Assembly (NCBI RefSeq): GCF_964199755.1
Contig: NC_133896.1
Location: 92,426,215 to 92,490,214 of the forward strand
Reading direction: 5' to 3'
From: Larus michahellis
Taxonomy: Eukaryota > Chordata > Aves > Charadriiformes > Laridae
Length of the DNA: 64,000 bases
Shown: positions 13,060 to 29,560 of the stretch, piece after piece
How positions within the stretch are numbered: position 1 is the first letter of the stretch
How the letters are laid out: every line of letters begins with the position of its first letter
Made by a program: the position numbers and the translations under genes
Notes under the pieces: model-generated
What the model saw: the letters and a program-made list of their open reading frames with translations, nothing else
The model's database searches: none
What the model was told of the DNA's origin: nothing

Positions 13060-14260
13060 ATCCACTTCTCTTGATAGTTTGTTCCATTATTTAATTACTT
13101 CTGCTGTTAAAAATATATGTTTTATTTCCCATTTGAATTTGTCTAGTTTCAGCTGCCAATCACTGGATTTTCCTATGACTTCCTATACCGTGTTAAAATG
13201 TATTTTATTCCCCCCCCATTTCTTTCCAAAGAGTTTTTATAGATTGCAATAAGCTTACTACCGAATGTACTTAAGATGCTAAACAAATTGTATTGTCTCC
13301 CACTGTAAAGCATTTTCTCCAAGTGTCTGCACCCACGTCAGTTCATCATCCTTTTTAAAAAATTAATTCTAGACTTGCATATTCCAGTTTTGACTTCACC
13401 CACAGATCTGTGCAAAAGTAAAATTATATCTCTGCTACTGTTTACTATCCCTGTGTGTACACCTGCCACAACATCCTAGCAGGAACTCGTACTGGATTGT
13501 CTCATGCGGCCACTGAATTCTTTTAAGTGTCTCTACTTTCCAGGCTAATCTGGTTCTGCAGTTACACAGCCTCTATGTCTAGATTTAGGATTATGTACCT
13601 GGTTATATGAAACTCATTTTGTTTGGGCCCCAGTCGCTGCCAGAGTATACTGTCTGCAGTTATTTACCCATGTCATTTTTGCCAGCAGCTGTGTTGCAGT
13701 GACTGATAAAAGTTCAGACTATTCCTTGTGGATCTCTGTTAGAAGCAGCTCTATTTGGAGATGATTTTACATTGCCAGTTTGTTCTTAGACCACTGTCAG
13801 TTGGTTTTGAATTAAGATAGTAATGTCGATATGATGTAGTGCTATTTTGTTTTATCTTAACGTCTTATGGTATCATGTCAGTTGCTTCAGAAACTTTTAA
13901 GTTTATTACACCTCTACAGTTACCTGTATTTGTCAATTTGTAGACCTCAAAGAATGAAATCAAGCTTGTGAGCAAGGTAGTTTTCTATAAACCCATGCTG
14001 CTCGGTGTCAGTTATCTTCTTGTTCTTTTAAATTTTTTTTCTTGTTTTCCGATAATTATTTGGGACTAACATCAGATACACCATCCTAAAATTGTTCAGT
14101 CAGCCTGCCAATGCCTCGTAATAGTAGCATTGCCTTGATATCCTTCCAGTCATCTAAGACTTACCTGTATTCTAGGGTTCAATAAATTTAGCATCATTTT
14201 ATCAAGGAAACTGGTCTTCAGCTCTTGAGCAAAAAGAGTATCCAGGTGGCAAGTCAGATG
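13060..14260 (-). mobile_element. Ancient CR1-like LINE (sauropsid type), minus orientation
   Basis: Read on the plus strand, the order of landmarks matches an old sauropsid CR1 family in reverse complement. They are 'gtttgttccattatttaatta', 'tttgaatttgtctagtttcagc', 'tatagattgcaataagctta', 'cttgtggatctctgtta', 'ttttctataaacccatgctg', 'gggactaacatcagataca' and 'atatccttccagtcatct'. Many indels separate it from any coding frame. The family was recognised by landmark order only, and the subfamily and exact ends are uncertain. Confidence 0.6.
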
Positions 14261-15782
14261 TCTCTACACCAAGTACTTTGAGATCCATGTGAAGGCAGAA
14301 CACTGCAAACTTCAAGTGCCTTTTAAGCAGCTTGTCTACAGCACCAAACTTTTCAGCCAGTTTCCTGAAGTTCTGTACACCTCTGAATCAAGGACAATTT
14401 GTTTATCCATACTTGAAGAACTAGCTGTATAGCAGTGTTTCGGAGGTTTTTTTCCTCTACAGTTCATTGCCACCTGCAGTGTCCAGATCACTGATCAACT
14501 CAGATAAATCCTCTCCGTATCCTAAACTCCAGTCTCGCCAGAGCCTGTCTCCCCAAGGAGAAATTTCTGAAGATACAAGACTACTTGGTAATTGTAAGGT
14601 AAAATAACATCAATATAAATCACACATTTTCTTTCTTCAGGCTTCTAGGCCTGCCAGCTTCACCAGTGTTGCACTCACTTATCCAAGCATGAGACCTCTA
14701 CGGCACAGAGCAGGATCTCAGTGCTATCTGTTGTCTGCAGTCTCCAGAATAAATGAGTTGTGACTCTTAGGCTGACTTGGAGATTTAATTTTTGGGGAGG
14801 CAGGGCACAATGTCCTAACAGTGGTACCGTCTGTTCCTTCTTTCATTTTGCCCCAATCACTAGCAAGTTTCTCCTATCCAAGCCGTGGAACAGTGTCAGG
14901 GTTGCTGAGCCGTTGACCAGAGGAACGCCTGCAAGGTCAGACTCTGCACGCTAGGAATTCTGCCAGGATCGTAACCGTTGGAGCTTCTCCTCCAGTCTTG
15001 CCACGCTCCACAGCAGAGACAAGATCGTGTTCTGCAGTATCATAAAAAAGGGGATAGTGGCAAGAGGAGGCATTTCATTTCCTGCCTAGAAAGCAAAAGT
15101 GCTTTGGCTCTTGTTTCTTCATATCACACCTGCCTGGCGGCTGTAGGACTTGTGGGAAGGAACATGCAAATGGTTCCATAAACAGTGTATGTATTCTTTC
15201 TTTCCTGTTTGGCTACCATGTGATAGCTAGCATCACTTGTGGTATGCAAGAGCATGCAAACAGAGAGATTGTCATGCGTGTGATGCTGTTGGGTGAGATG
15301 TGTCACATACACCTTCCTCTCCAGACTGTAGAGAAAACCTGGTCAACCCAAATCCCAACATGTGAATGGTCTCAGCGTAACCCTAGCCTGCACAGGTAAC
15401 CAGATCTGAAAAGAATTCATCCAGACACTTTCTCCTTATAGCCTCAAGTCCCAACAAAAACAGGGAGCGTTTCCATCCAAACTCGGAGAAAGCTCCACTT
15501 GAGATAAGGAATTACAGGAAGAATTAGATTTTCCCAAGAAAGAGAGTACCCTTCTTGACATAAGCTCAGGCTCTAGAGCAACCGCCATTCCAGTAACATC
15601 CTTTTGCCAGTCTCTCCTCTTGCTTCTTTAAAAATCTTGGTCTTCAGAAATTTGAAAGAACTTTGTACAATCTGGATTATTCTTTGGTCCATGAACAACC
15701 TCACATTTCCACAGGTTAGGAGTGTGTACTAGGAGGAGGTGAATTATAGTACCTGGTGTGCTATAGCTTACTGTCCTTGATA

Positions 15783-15832
15783 CCTTGCTTATTTGCCTTT
15801 TCCTTCTCCTTGCTTATTTGCCTTTTCCTTCT
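15783..15832 (+). repeat. Perfect 25-nt tandem duplication (pyrimidine-rich)
   Basis: A 25-base unit starting ccttgcttatttgcc and ending ttttccttct occurs twice head to tail without mismatch at 15783-15807 and 15808-15832. It is followed by gatttcag, so the duplication sits in a strong polypyrimidine tract in front of an AG. That looks like a 3' splice site inside the MAN1A2 intron. The perfect identity implies a recent event or length polymorphism. Confidence 0.9.
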
Positions 15833-16652
15833 GATTTCAGTGATGGGATCTGCCAGCATACTTCAGGTCCAATGGAAAATTACCCTTTGTTTCCCAGTAT
15901 TTCTAGTAAAAGGCTATATTAATGACTTTGAAGAGTTAATTTTGATTGAATTTGTTTTCTCTGCATAAAAAGGGACATCATTCAAAACTTGTTTGCTCCC
16001 CTGCCTTGACTCCCCTCAGCTTCTGTTGAGTATAACTAGCAAAACTCAGAATTAACGAATATCTGGGTCTAAAACACCATGTGGAGAGAAACTTCGTACA
16101 GGCTAACGGGCTGAATCATAGATTACTGAACTACAGGTAGCTACATTCAGTAGTTGGTAATGACAGCCAACATTTTCCTTCATCACTGTGCCTTTTCTGT
16201 CCCTGCATGAATCTATTAAAAGAGTTGGTGTCTGCTGAGGAAGCACTGCCAAAGCAGCAGGGAAGCACAAATAACCTGTGAATCATTTCAGAGTCGTTTC
16301 TTTGCGGCCGGTTTTAATGGCTGATATCCTTGTGTGCTGTAAGGTCGTGCATGTGAGTGGAATAATGAAAGCGTAGGCGAGAGGTGCTCTGAGATACTAA
16401 CTCGTTCTTTCCAGTCTCCTCCTCTTCCATTGTGCTTTTTGCAGTGCTGTGTTGGAGCTGACTAGCTGGGTGATTTGTGAATCGTGGATCCATTGGCCCC
16501 TTTCTGCATAGAATGTTTATGGATTTAAACGGCATGCTTTAAAGATAAAGAGCTCTCCGGCAGCCCAGCACACAAGCTGACTTGAGTTTCAACTGTATAA
16601 AAGGGAAACAGAGAAGAGCACATGTAGGAGTTCGAAATGTGGGGAGAAAGCA

Positions 16653-16787
16653 GCAGCTGGAAGAGTTTATAAGGTGAAATCAACAGTCCCTAAAGACGAG
16701 TACAGTATTTTATTCCTCTTTCAGGAAGTCCCTATGACTAGCTACTAGTCATAGAGCTCCTATAACTCTTCGAACTCTTCCAGCTGC
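16653..16787. repeat. Foldback sequence with nested palindrome
   Basis: The 15-mer gcagctggaagagtt at 16653-16667 is perfectly complementary to aactcttccagctgc at 16773-16787. Inside, tatgactag (16733-16741) and ctagtcata (16745-16753) form a second stem with a three-base loop, extended by one further C-G pair. The whole is 135 bases. It could be a short inverted-repeat transposon relic or a structured RNA segment, but I recognise no known family. Confidence 0.8.
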
Positions 16788-16865
16788 AAAATCCAGGGAT
16801 GTTTGTCTTCTTCCTATGCACCTCATAGCACACGTTGCGTTGATTGACTGATGGATGTTCTGCTC

Positions 16866-17160
16866 AGTGTTACCTATGAGGAGCCGTACCAGCTCAGAGC
16901 AAAAGTCTACTGATTCCATGTCCTGTCATCAATATCAGTCAACAGAATTCCTCAGAATACTTTCTTACCATCTAGCAGTTTGCCAGTTGTGGTGTTTTTA
17001 GTAGCCCTGGTGGGATTTTACTTCTCTGTGTGTCTAGTACCTTTTCATTTTTTTTGGTCAGCACAAACTGTTAACATCCACAGCATCCTCTGACAAGGAG
17101 ATTTGCAACAGAGTAATGCAGCGTGAAAAAATGCAGCTACCTCCTTTGTTGATCAAGCCT
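16866..17160 (-). mobile_element. Ancient CR1-like 3' end fragment next to an exon
   Basis: The plus strand reads 'ggagccgtaccagctcagagcaaaagtctactgattcc', followed further on by 'acagcatcctctgacaaggagatttgcaacag' and 'gcagcgtgaaaaaatgcagctacctcc'. These are diverged versions of successive landmarks of an old sauropsid CR1 3' region in reverse orientation. It ends about 65 bases before the MAN1A2 exon at 17225. A second relic of the same family lies at about 29,040-29,240. Confidence 0.55.
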
Positions 17161-17197
17161 GATCCTTTAACGTTTCCAAATTTTGCTCTACAATTAA

Positions 17198-21360
<4,163 letters not shown>

Positions 21361-24300
21361 AAACAGCTCTATGAAGAGGAAAAGAGACTGTTTTCAGCTC
21401 TGATTTGTTTACATGGACCACTTGAGACTTTAAGCAGGAGAGGAGACAGACACTTGATAAAAACTAGACCTCTGAGTCAAGCAAATACTGGCGTGAGAAA
21501 CAAAGCTCTTCAACATATAGATAAGTTAAAACTGAAAAAAAGTTGTTTTATACATGACCAAAACACATTAGTGTGGTATTTGCAGGACAGAGACTTCATG
21601 TGCTTTGAACCCTAGCAAGACATCGAATCTACTGTTTAGTATAAACACAGCAGCATACGGAAGAAGAGGCTTTCCCATCCAGGGAGAGGAACTTGCTGCA
21701 GTTGGCTGTTGCAAGGAACAGCACATCAGTCACCTCTTCAGATTGGGTGGGTTCCAAATACCTAGATTTTATTTTTCTTTTTTTGTGTTTGATGATGGCA
21801 TGAACAAAGCAACAACAAAAAGCAACATCACTGCACCAGCAGCATCAGGATTTGGATTTTTTTCTGTACCTGTCTGAATTTTCTAAGGAGCATCTGTTCG
21901 TCCAGACTGGCAGCCATTCTCAGGGCCTCTAAGCTATTAAAACTCAACTCTAAACTATAAAAACTATTGCCTCCTCATTTTCCCTTTTCAAAATAATGCT
22001 GAAAGATCTGTGCCGTATGCTTACATAAAAAAAAAAACAATTAGTAAGCATTTGGTCGTTTGTTCACCGTCAGCAGCGTTGGCTTAGTTCATTTGGCAAG
22101 CTACAGTCACAGAGTCTGGAGCATATCGCAGGGGTAGGAAGGAGCTTAAGTTTCCCTTCCTCACAAATCCTGTCAGATGGAAAAAAACATTCTCTTATTA
22201 GCTAAATAAACAGAGAGAAAAACAGTCTCTCATGATTTATGTAACGAGATACAGTATACGGCACTTAAAAATGCTCCCCCTTAGCTAAGCAGCAGAAGTT
22301 TGTTGCTTTGTATTTTTCCACACAATCAAGATTGTTCCTAAAAGTTAAATTTCATTCTTTGGGTAGTATTCATGGAACCTTCTTTGCAGGTATGTGTATA
22401 ACAGAAGCCCCAGACTGTCTTTGATTTAGTTTACAAAACTCCTTTTGGTGCTTCAGTACAAAGCCAACATGATCTTCTTTGGAAACAACATGCATTTGAG
22501 TGGAAAAAGAAACTGAAGAGTATCTTTTTCCCTTAGTTTATGAGAAATGAGATGCTGTTTACCTGCATAGGTTTTTTTTCCCCTGAGTACTCCTAGGCTG
22601 TGCAGGACAGTATCACTTGAACGGAGTCTGCTTCCATCTTCATTTATTTGCTAAAATAAGTTTTGGCTTTTCAAGTGTATCTCAATCTCTTTTTTTTTTT
22701 TTACCATTGTTTCAAAATCCTTACAGCTCAAATTATTCTTTTCAATCCCTCTCCCATGGGGACTGGCCCCTTTGCTGAAAAGGAGCTGTGAGGTGCTCCT
22801 TTTCCTCCTAATTAGTACACAGGTTGAGTCTTATAAAAAAAATCTTGATTGTGTTTTCATACTAGAGTGAGTGGAAGAACTCGTCATTGAGCTACAGCAG
22901 TCCAGCCTCAGATCTAAAGGGAGTGAGTGCTATTTCTCCCCCTCAAAAATGTTATATATGAAGTTTTATATACAAAAGTTTTTCTCTGCACGATATTATA
23001 ATATATCTGACTGTACATTGTAGTAGGATTTCCCCCATAAAATTTTTCTTCACTTGTCTTTGACACTAACTTAGGCACAGAAATCATCACACGATCTAAG
23101 AAAAAATGCTATCAGATGCTTTTTTTCTGGACAGTTACTTTAGTTTAAGATGAGATAGACAGAGAGCTTGGAAGAATCTCCAATCTCAATGTTTTTACTT
23201 TAATACCGGTTGCTTAGTTACTGTAATTTGTAGCAGTATCTTAAAAATAATTTAAGAACTGATAAAGTGATTGATATAGTAAATAATACCGATTCAACTA
23301 ATTGTTTATTTAAAATTAAAAGTAGCTTAATAAATGGGTTCTTCTTACTGGTCCCACATCAATTTATTTTTCTAATTAGTATTCAGCGATTTGCTGAAGA
23401 GCTAGTCATTTTTCATTTTCCAAAGTTCAGATATGTTGTGTTTTCAGATTGAGTTTTTTCCACCCCATGAGAACTGTTATTAGTTTAAAACTGTACTTGA
23501 TTGCATTCTTCTCCTAAATCTCTCTGGATACAAAGGAGAAAGAGGAAAAGCAGACTCTTCTGCTTATTAAAAATAATAATAAAAAAATAAAGGAAAAAGG
23601 AAGGGGGGGAGGAAGGGAAGAAAAACGCACTTTCCACCCCATACACCCATCCCCATATACCTCCTGATAAATGCAGATATAGAATGGCTGCCAGTCTGTT
23701 CAGAGAAAGGTCAAGAACAGAATTTTGGAGTCTCAGAAACAGCAAACTTCTTCTCATTGCTGCCTCTTCCACCTCCTCTTGTGAATTAAAGAGCAGCCCT
23801 TCAAATTAATTCCTCCATGAATCCCAATGGGTTAACTCACTGCCACAAGAAAGCTTGAGTTGAGGACCTAAGCCATTTCATGTTATGGGATGGTATTTTT
23901 CTCAAAGCAGATGTACAGTACTGCTATTTCTTCTTTGTGTAGACAAGCAGCAGGTACCAAATAAAGGACACTTGTTTCTCGTTTTCCAGTTACCCCAATG
24001 GCTGTCAGTTTCTACTCAATCACTCTCTAAAATACAAACTATCCTTATCCTCTAGAAGCTACTGATGTTTATAGTCTATCAAAAATAATGCATTTTATGG
24101 ACTAATTGCTGTGTCATTCATGAATCTCTCCATCCTGAGATTTCTTAGAGCAAGCTGAGTTTGGAGGTCATGGGTTCTGAGCGAGATGGGTGCTTAATAA
24201 CGAAGCACCACGGATATTGAAACTTCTGACTGAAGTGACGTGCCCTCGTTCTGGGTCCTTCACCGAGAAGTGGGTTCTGATCTGCAGAATGGCATTATGT

Positions 24301-25963
24301 GCAACCCAAAGTTCAGACTCTTTTCCCTCTGGGTGTGTAGGGTACAGTAGAATATTGCCATTTTCATTCTGTTGCTGCTGTCTTACATACTTTCATGAAG
24401 GTAGGGTGTAAATTTAAGCACAAAATGACTTTTTAGTCCTAGTTGTTTCCGAGTCTTGCGCTGTATTCTCTAACAAAACAATCCTCGTTTTCTTTAGGTA
24501 ACTGTCCCATTTTAGCAATTTCTACAATATCCTCTCCTCATACAGGATGAAATAAAGAACAGAAAATCATGTACGTTTTTGGCACATTGGATTTGGGCAA
24601 GAGCCTGGAAATCCCAGAATTGTCTGTTTCCTGTTTGCATGCAGTCAAAACAAGGATGTTGGGTTCTTTTCCTAATCCAAGCCTCAGGCTTGCCTGTTGG
24701 TCACGATCTGCTAGCAGTACATTTTTTTTCTTAACTTGACAGCTTGACTTTTCAAAGAAGCCAGATTCCTGCAGCTTCCATTGACCACCCTGCAGCTGTG
24801 TGTGTCCTGCAGTCAAGAAGTCAACTTCTTAGCTTTGTCCTCTAAAGGAAAACAAAACCTTGAATGGTATTTTGGGTATTCATTTTTCTGCATAATACAG
24901 TCTTTAAAACTGTATGCTTAAGGAAAGTATGGAAAATAGTAAGTATGCTGGAGTAAAGGGAAAAGCAGGTAGTTCCCTGTGCCATTCACACCTTTGAGGC
25001 TCCTTTAGCTCCCTACTCCAAATTTGTGGATCGCTGTCTTCTACCTCCCAATCACTGACATATTCCCACCCAATATTTTACAAGATTTGTATGTTGAGTA
25101 TCCAGGTTCTGAGAAGAGAAAATAATTGCACGCTCCCTGTAATACCATCCTTTAAGATTAAAGGTCTACCCTGTTGCTGACTTAGAGCTAAGCAAAGCCC
25201 TACCGGGCTGTCTTTTGTGATCCCCTCTCCTATCCCTCAGGAAATGATATTACAAACCTTCATAATGCCACTCTCCCTCTTCTGAATGGAGAAGTGGTTA
25301 ATAGCATTAAACATTGAAAAGATCAACAAAGTAACCTGGCATCCACAGGAAATGGTGAGGTAGTTTACATCTCAGGGCTGTAGTAACAGGCTTTTAGCAA
25401 ATTGAGCCTGTTATGTACATTAATAAGTCTAGTCCGTGGGGGACAAATAAGAAACGGGCTTCTTGTTACTAGAGAAAAATGAAAGCAAGCTCTTGATCCA
25501 CACTGTAGTTCGGAGATCTGTTCACCCTGGTAAGACATCCCTCTTTCGCTCCTTGAATTTTGAGAAACAGTCTTTGACTCAAGAGTTTGCGTTGCCATAC
25601 AAAGAGGAAACCCAAGCTCTCTTGCAAGTTATGTGTGTACGACTGTAGCAGAGATGACAAGCACTACCCTGCTTCGGCTGTTAGCTCCTTCTAACAAACT
25701 GCTCTGTAATTGCCCAGAAAAGTTGGGAACCACCGAAGTTGAAGGAGGCAGCCTGACTTGTTATGGTGAATTGTTGCCTTTAATCCTAATCGCTTGGTGG
25801 AAGTTGGATTTGCATTCTGCCTTTATTCTTGCTTTGTCTAAAATTCACAGATTATTTTTCGTCCAAAATAATAAAAGGGCAAAAGTCTATCTTCTGATGT
25901 GGAAACCTTCTGCCTCTGACCTGGAATCCTGCATATGTACTTTTTACAGATTAAAAATAATAT

Positions 25964-25971
25964 TGTATATA
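25964..25971 (+). promoter_or_regulatory. Pumilio-type element in the 3' UTR
   Basis: TGTATATA matches the UGUANAUA consensus bound by PUF proteins and lies 10 bases before the poly(A) signal. If the 3' UTR extends this far, it could lower mRNA stability or translation. A single 8-mer match is weak evidence. Confidence 0.35.
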
Positions 25972-25981
25972 AAAAAGATTG

Positions 25982-25987
25982 AATAAA
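25982..25987 (+). promoter_or_regulatory. MAN1A2: Polyadenylation signal AATAAA, probable MAN1A2 transcript end
   Basis: Canonical AATAAA followed about 25 bases later by a GT/T-rich segment (gcattttgtgtcctttgcc), the usual arrangement of a vertebrate cleavage site. It is the most convincing signal downstream of the MAN1A2 stop codon. Confidence 0.65.
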
Positions 25988-28900
25988 GAATGTCTTTAAG
26001 TGAAAAAGGTGCATTTTGTGTCCTTTGCCTTCAATAGCAACCTCCTGTAGCGCTGGACTGTGAAGCTGATCCTCTTTCATAGGCTTGGTGGGGCTGCAGC
26101 TTTTCTTTCCCCTGCAGCTCTGTTAGGGACTTTGTCAACTTAAACATGTAGCAAGACCCCCTATTGCAAAAGTAAGCCCCTGTACCCCTTCCTTGCTTTT
26201 AACAGGTCACTGTAGCGCTCAAATTTTTCTCTAAGATGTAGCTAAATGTACAACATTTTGAGGCTGTTTCTGTATGCTGTTGGGAAAGCCCCCAAATCTC
26301 AAAATTTTGAGATTTCTACCCTTTTGTTAAATTTGTGTGAAAGTGGCTAAAAAGTTCAAAGATTCTTAGTGATGAGGATAAAGGGGGCAGGCAGACAAGC
26401 AGTGCTACTAAATAAACTTAATTTTCTTAAGATACCACGTTAAAACCCCAGCTTTTCTTGATGCTAAATAGTTAGCGAATTGGGCAATTAAGTCTTGTCC
26501 ATCTGTTCCTCTGCCTTCTGTGAAAAGGAAGACATTTGTAATTGTTTAAATATTGTTCACAGTAAAATTGGTATGAGGACATTGCTTCGAGTGAGCCCGT
26601 TTTCCCCTGCACCTTTAAATTCACTGGAACTGCTGCCATAGCTCTCTGTTTTGCAGGTCAGCAAGTGAATAACCAGATTTGCTTTCTGATTCACATTAAC
26701 TGTAGATAATCCTTACTGTCTGACATCACCCATATTGCTCATACGCGGTACCTTGTTTTCGTGGTGTGCCGTGACTGCCATCCTGTGCGTCCTGTTTTAT
26801 ACACGTCCAGCGTTTTATATCCAAAGCCCAGCCTTCCCGGGGTGCTTCTGCCTCAAGATGCAACGCGCTCCTTCAGTATTGCTTCATAAGAGAAAATTGC
26901 TTTCAAAGTGCCATAATTCGATCCAACATGTGACACCAGGTACACAGCTGCTGTCCTGGCATGCCATCCAAGATCCAGTTATGCATTCAGCTATCGCTCC
27001 CTGGTTTTCCACAGAAGCGCCACGTGTTTGCGATGCACACAGCTTCCTACCACAGTGCCACTGCCAACGCGGCATCTTTTGCGTCCATTGATCTTAACCA
27101 TGGTGTGCTCAGCCCTTAAGGCACCTCCTTGAAATTCACTTCTCACACCAAAGCATGTTTGCTATGTCTATCCGTGTCACACAGCCTCGGCCACTGAGCC
27201 CTCACGCACAAAACCTTGCCTCCTCCTCTAGTACCATCAAGCCCTCTGTCCTTGTGTGTAACATTTTGGCCAATACTGAAGGCTTCATCGCTGTCCTCGC
27301 TGCTCTTCAAACGGGATCCTGTCCTTTGTGGTTGTGCTGCATTGTCTCTGCCTCTTCAACAGTGAAGTGTTTCACCTCTCTGCTTCTACCTCTTCTGAAA
27401 CACGCTTTCTTTGCACGTCCTCTGCCGACGATATATAGCCGATATCTTCTTTTATTTCCCCTTTGGCTCTCTGCCTGCGTGTCACCCGCCCCCCTCCCTT
27501 CCCTTGTAGGCTCCGTGATTGTGTGTGCTCCTTCTTGGAGACCATGTGCCTTTCCTATGCATGTTAATTAGCTGTATTTAAAAATCCTGAAATTAATCCT
27601 TAATGGGTTATTTTTAGCCCTCATCTTGTAGCTCTGGGAGTTGGCTTCTCTCAGTGCAAAGCCATAGGCATTCTGTGGGCTTTGGAAAGGAAATGTTACT
27701 CTATTTGTGCCGGTTCGTGTGTGGGATGTGTGAAGGTTGGTGGTGGTGTGCTTTTCTTTTTTAACGTGAAGAGCAAGAGTCTTTTTGACAACAATATTTC
27801 AGGCAGAGCAAACTCCCATGTGAAAGGGTTTGAGAAGAGCAGTCACTCTGATAGCCAAACTGCTTGCAGGTAAAAATTCAGGGAAGGATTTGGGGAGGAA
27901 GAAAAAAACACTGTGTGTGCATGCGTACCAACAGCTTTGTCACTTTCTTTCTTACATGGTTTCCATTGTACAAGTAGTTCTAGGCAAGAGGTAAGATGTC
28001 TGTTACCATATAAACCAGAAAGGATGAGCTGCTGCATGACTGAGGAAACAGCATCGTGTGTTGGGATGGGATCACATAGAAGTCCCATGTGAGCTGCGTT
28101 ACTGATACAACTACAAAAAGGAAGACTGTCCCTCAGGCGTTTCTTCCACAAGCTGGTGCTGTGTATGTCTGCATACCCATCTCTTCACCAGTCCATGCTG
28201 AAGCTTCAGCAAGGAAACCTGTGGAGGAAGCCCCAAAGAATAGGAGTGGATGCCAGCAGCCTGCTACTTCACCCGCAACAGAGGCCTGTGCGTGGGTTCC
28301 AGGACGTGAGGTGCAGGAAGATTTGCCATGTGGATTTACTCACATGGACAAGTAGACCCATCCATGACTGGTGTCTGGATCATGCCCAGCATTCCTGTGA
28401 ATCCCTCTACAGAGCGTCTGGCTTAACTTTAACCACCGGTGAGGCCACAGAGTGTATTTTGAAGAGTCACTGAAGATGCAGAATTACTTGGGATACCAAA
28501 GACAGAGGCTTTCAGGGAAACAGATACTACATTTTATGAGATAAATCATTCTCCAGGTGAAGGATGTATGGTACATCTCATGTAACTAAACTTCAGTAAT
28601 CTTGATCAATTTGTCTTGAAAATATGAAGTGGAACACAAGAGCTGCGCAGTGGATAAAGAACTGTGTAAAGGAGAAACAACAAAGTATAAAAAGTAGAAG
28701 GAAACTTCTAGGTGTTTTAGTGAATGTCACTAAATCCTGGTACTACGGCAAATGTGTAATAGCAAGAAGAATTTGTTTGCAGCAGAAGAAAACTTGGAAG
28801 AATTGTCAATAAAGAGAATGAAGGATCAGATAATCCCGAGGCCTGGAATAGCTGAAGACAGAAGAAATGTAAAAAGTCAAAAGTCAAACTTGTTCCTCCT

Positions 28901-29039
28901 GGGCCTAGAAGCAAAACCATTCACTGTAATCTGGGATGTTGTCAGTCTGTATTTATTAACATTGAGAAAGACCCGCATGTACAGTCAGCCATAATGGTGC
29001 AGGTCACCAATGCAAGGTGAAAGAAAGCAAGTGGAAATA

Positions 29040-29240
29040 AAAAAATGGCTGTGCTGGCTCAAAACTAAGGTCTGTCTAACCTAGCATCTTGGCTCAACAC
29101 TGACCAAGAGCAGATTCCCACAGAAGAGTAGAAAAATAAGAATGTATTAATGCTTCACAAATGTACCCTGAAATGATCTGCAGCTTCCTGAGCCATAGGT
29201 GGTATCTTTGTATTTAATAGCCCTTGACATTCAGGGGGGA
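29040..29240 (-). mobile_element. Ancient CR1-like 3' end fragment
   Basis: Plus strand 'ggctgtgctggctcaaaactaaggtctgtctaacctagcatcttggctca' followed by 'cagcttcctgagccataggtgg' and 'tttaatagcccttgacattca' parallels the landmark order of an old sauropsid CR1 3' region in reverse orientation. It is the same family as the relic at about 16,866. Divergence is high. Confidence 0.5.
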
Positions 29241-29369
29241 GGGCTATGTTCTTAGGAATTGGTTCAGTCACTTACTGGGTCAATAGAGACCGTCAGTGCG
29301 CAGAGCAAGCACTGCCAAAGAGGCTCATGGTGTTGGCAAAGCGTGCATGCATTGAAAGGGTATTTCTGA

Positions 29370-29560
29370 TGAAACTAAAAAAGCATCGTGTGTTGTACAA
29401 AGTAGGATGAAAACATCTGAGATACGGTGTATGGTTCTGGTCTCCCATATTTAGGAGGTCTCGTCTCAGTGGAACAGGTGCAAGACAGGAGTATTTAGGC
29501 TTATCAGGGAATGGAGTGTTTGTGTCAAGAGAGGTGGGAAGAAGAGCGTAGCCTGGCAAA
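29370..29560 (+). mobile_element. Old CR1-like ORF2 fragment, plus orientation
   Basis: The stretch 'gagatacggtgtatggttctggtctcccatattt' with the following 'aggagtatttaggcttatcaggg' resembles the LEYCVQFWSP...LGLFSLE region of CR1-like reverse transcriptases after heavy decay. The call rests on a short match recognised by eye. Confidence 0.4.

Larger units (their letters stand above)
21361..25998 (+). other. MAN1A2: MAN1A2 3' untranslated region (inferred)
   Basis: About 4.6 kb of AT-rich sequence between the stop codon and a good poly(A) signal. No splice sites or conserved frames are recognised. Several earlier AATAAA hexamers (for example near 22,205 and 23,598) could give shorter transcripts. 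Mammalian MAN1A2 also has a multi-kilobase 3' UTR. The exact transcript end cannot be fixed without RNA data. Confidence 0.6.

Noticed and set aside
27155-27571. 138-codon plus-strand frame downstream of MAN1A2
   Set aside because: Serine/leucine-rich translation of a pyrimidine-rich stretch, with no motif, splice site or poly(A) signal.
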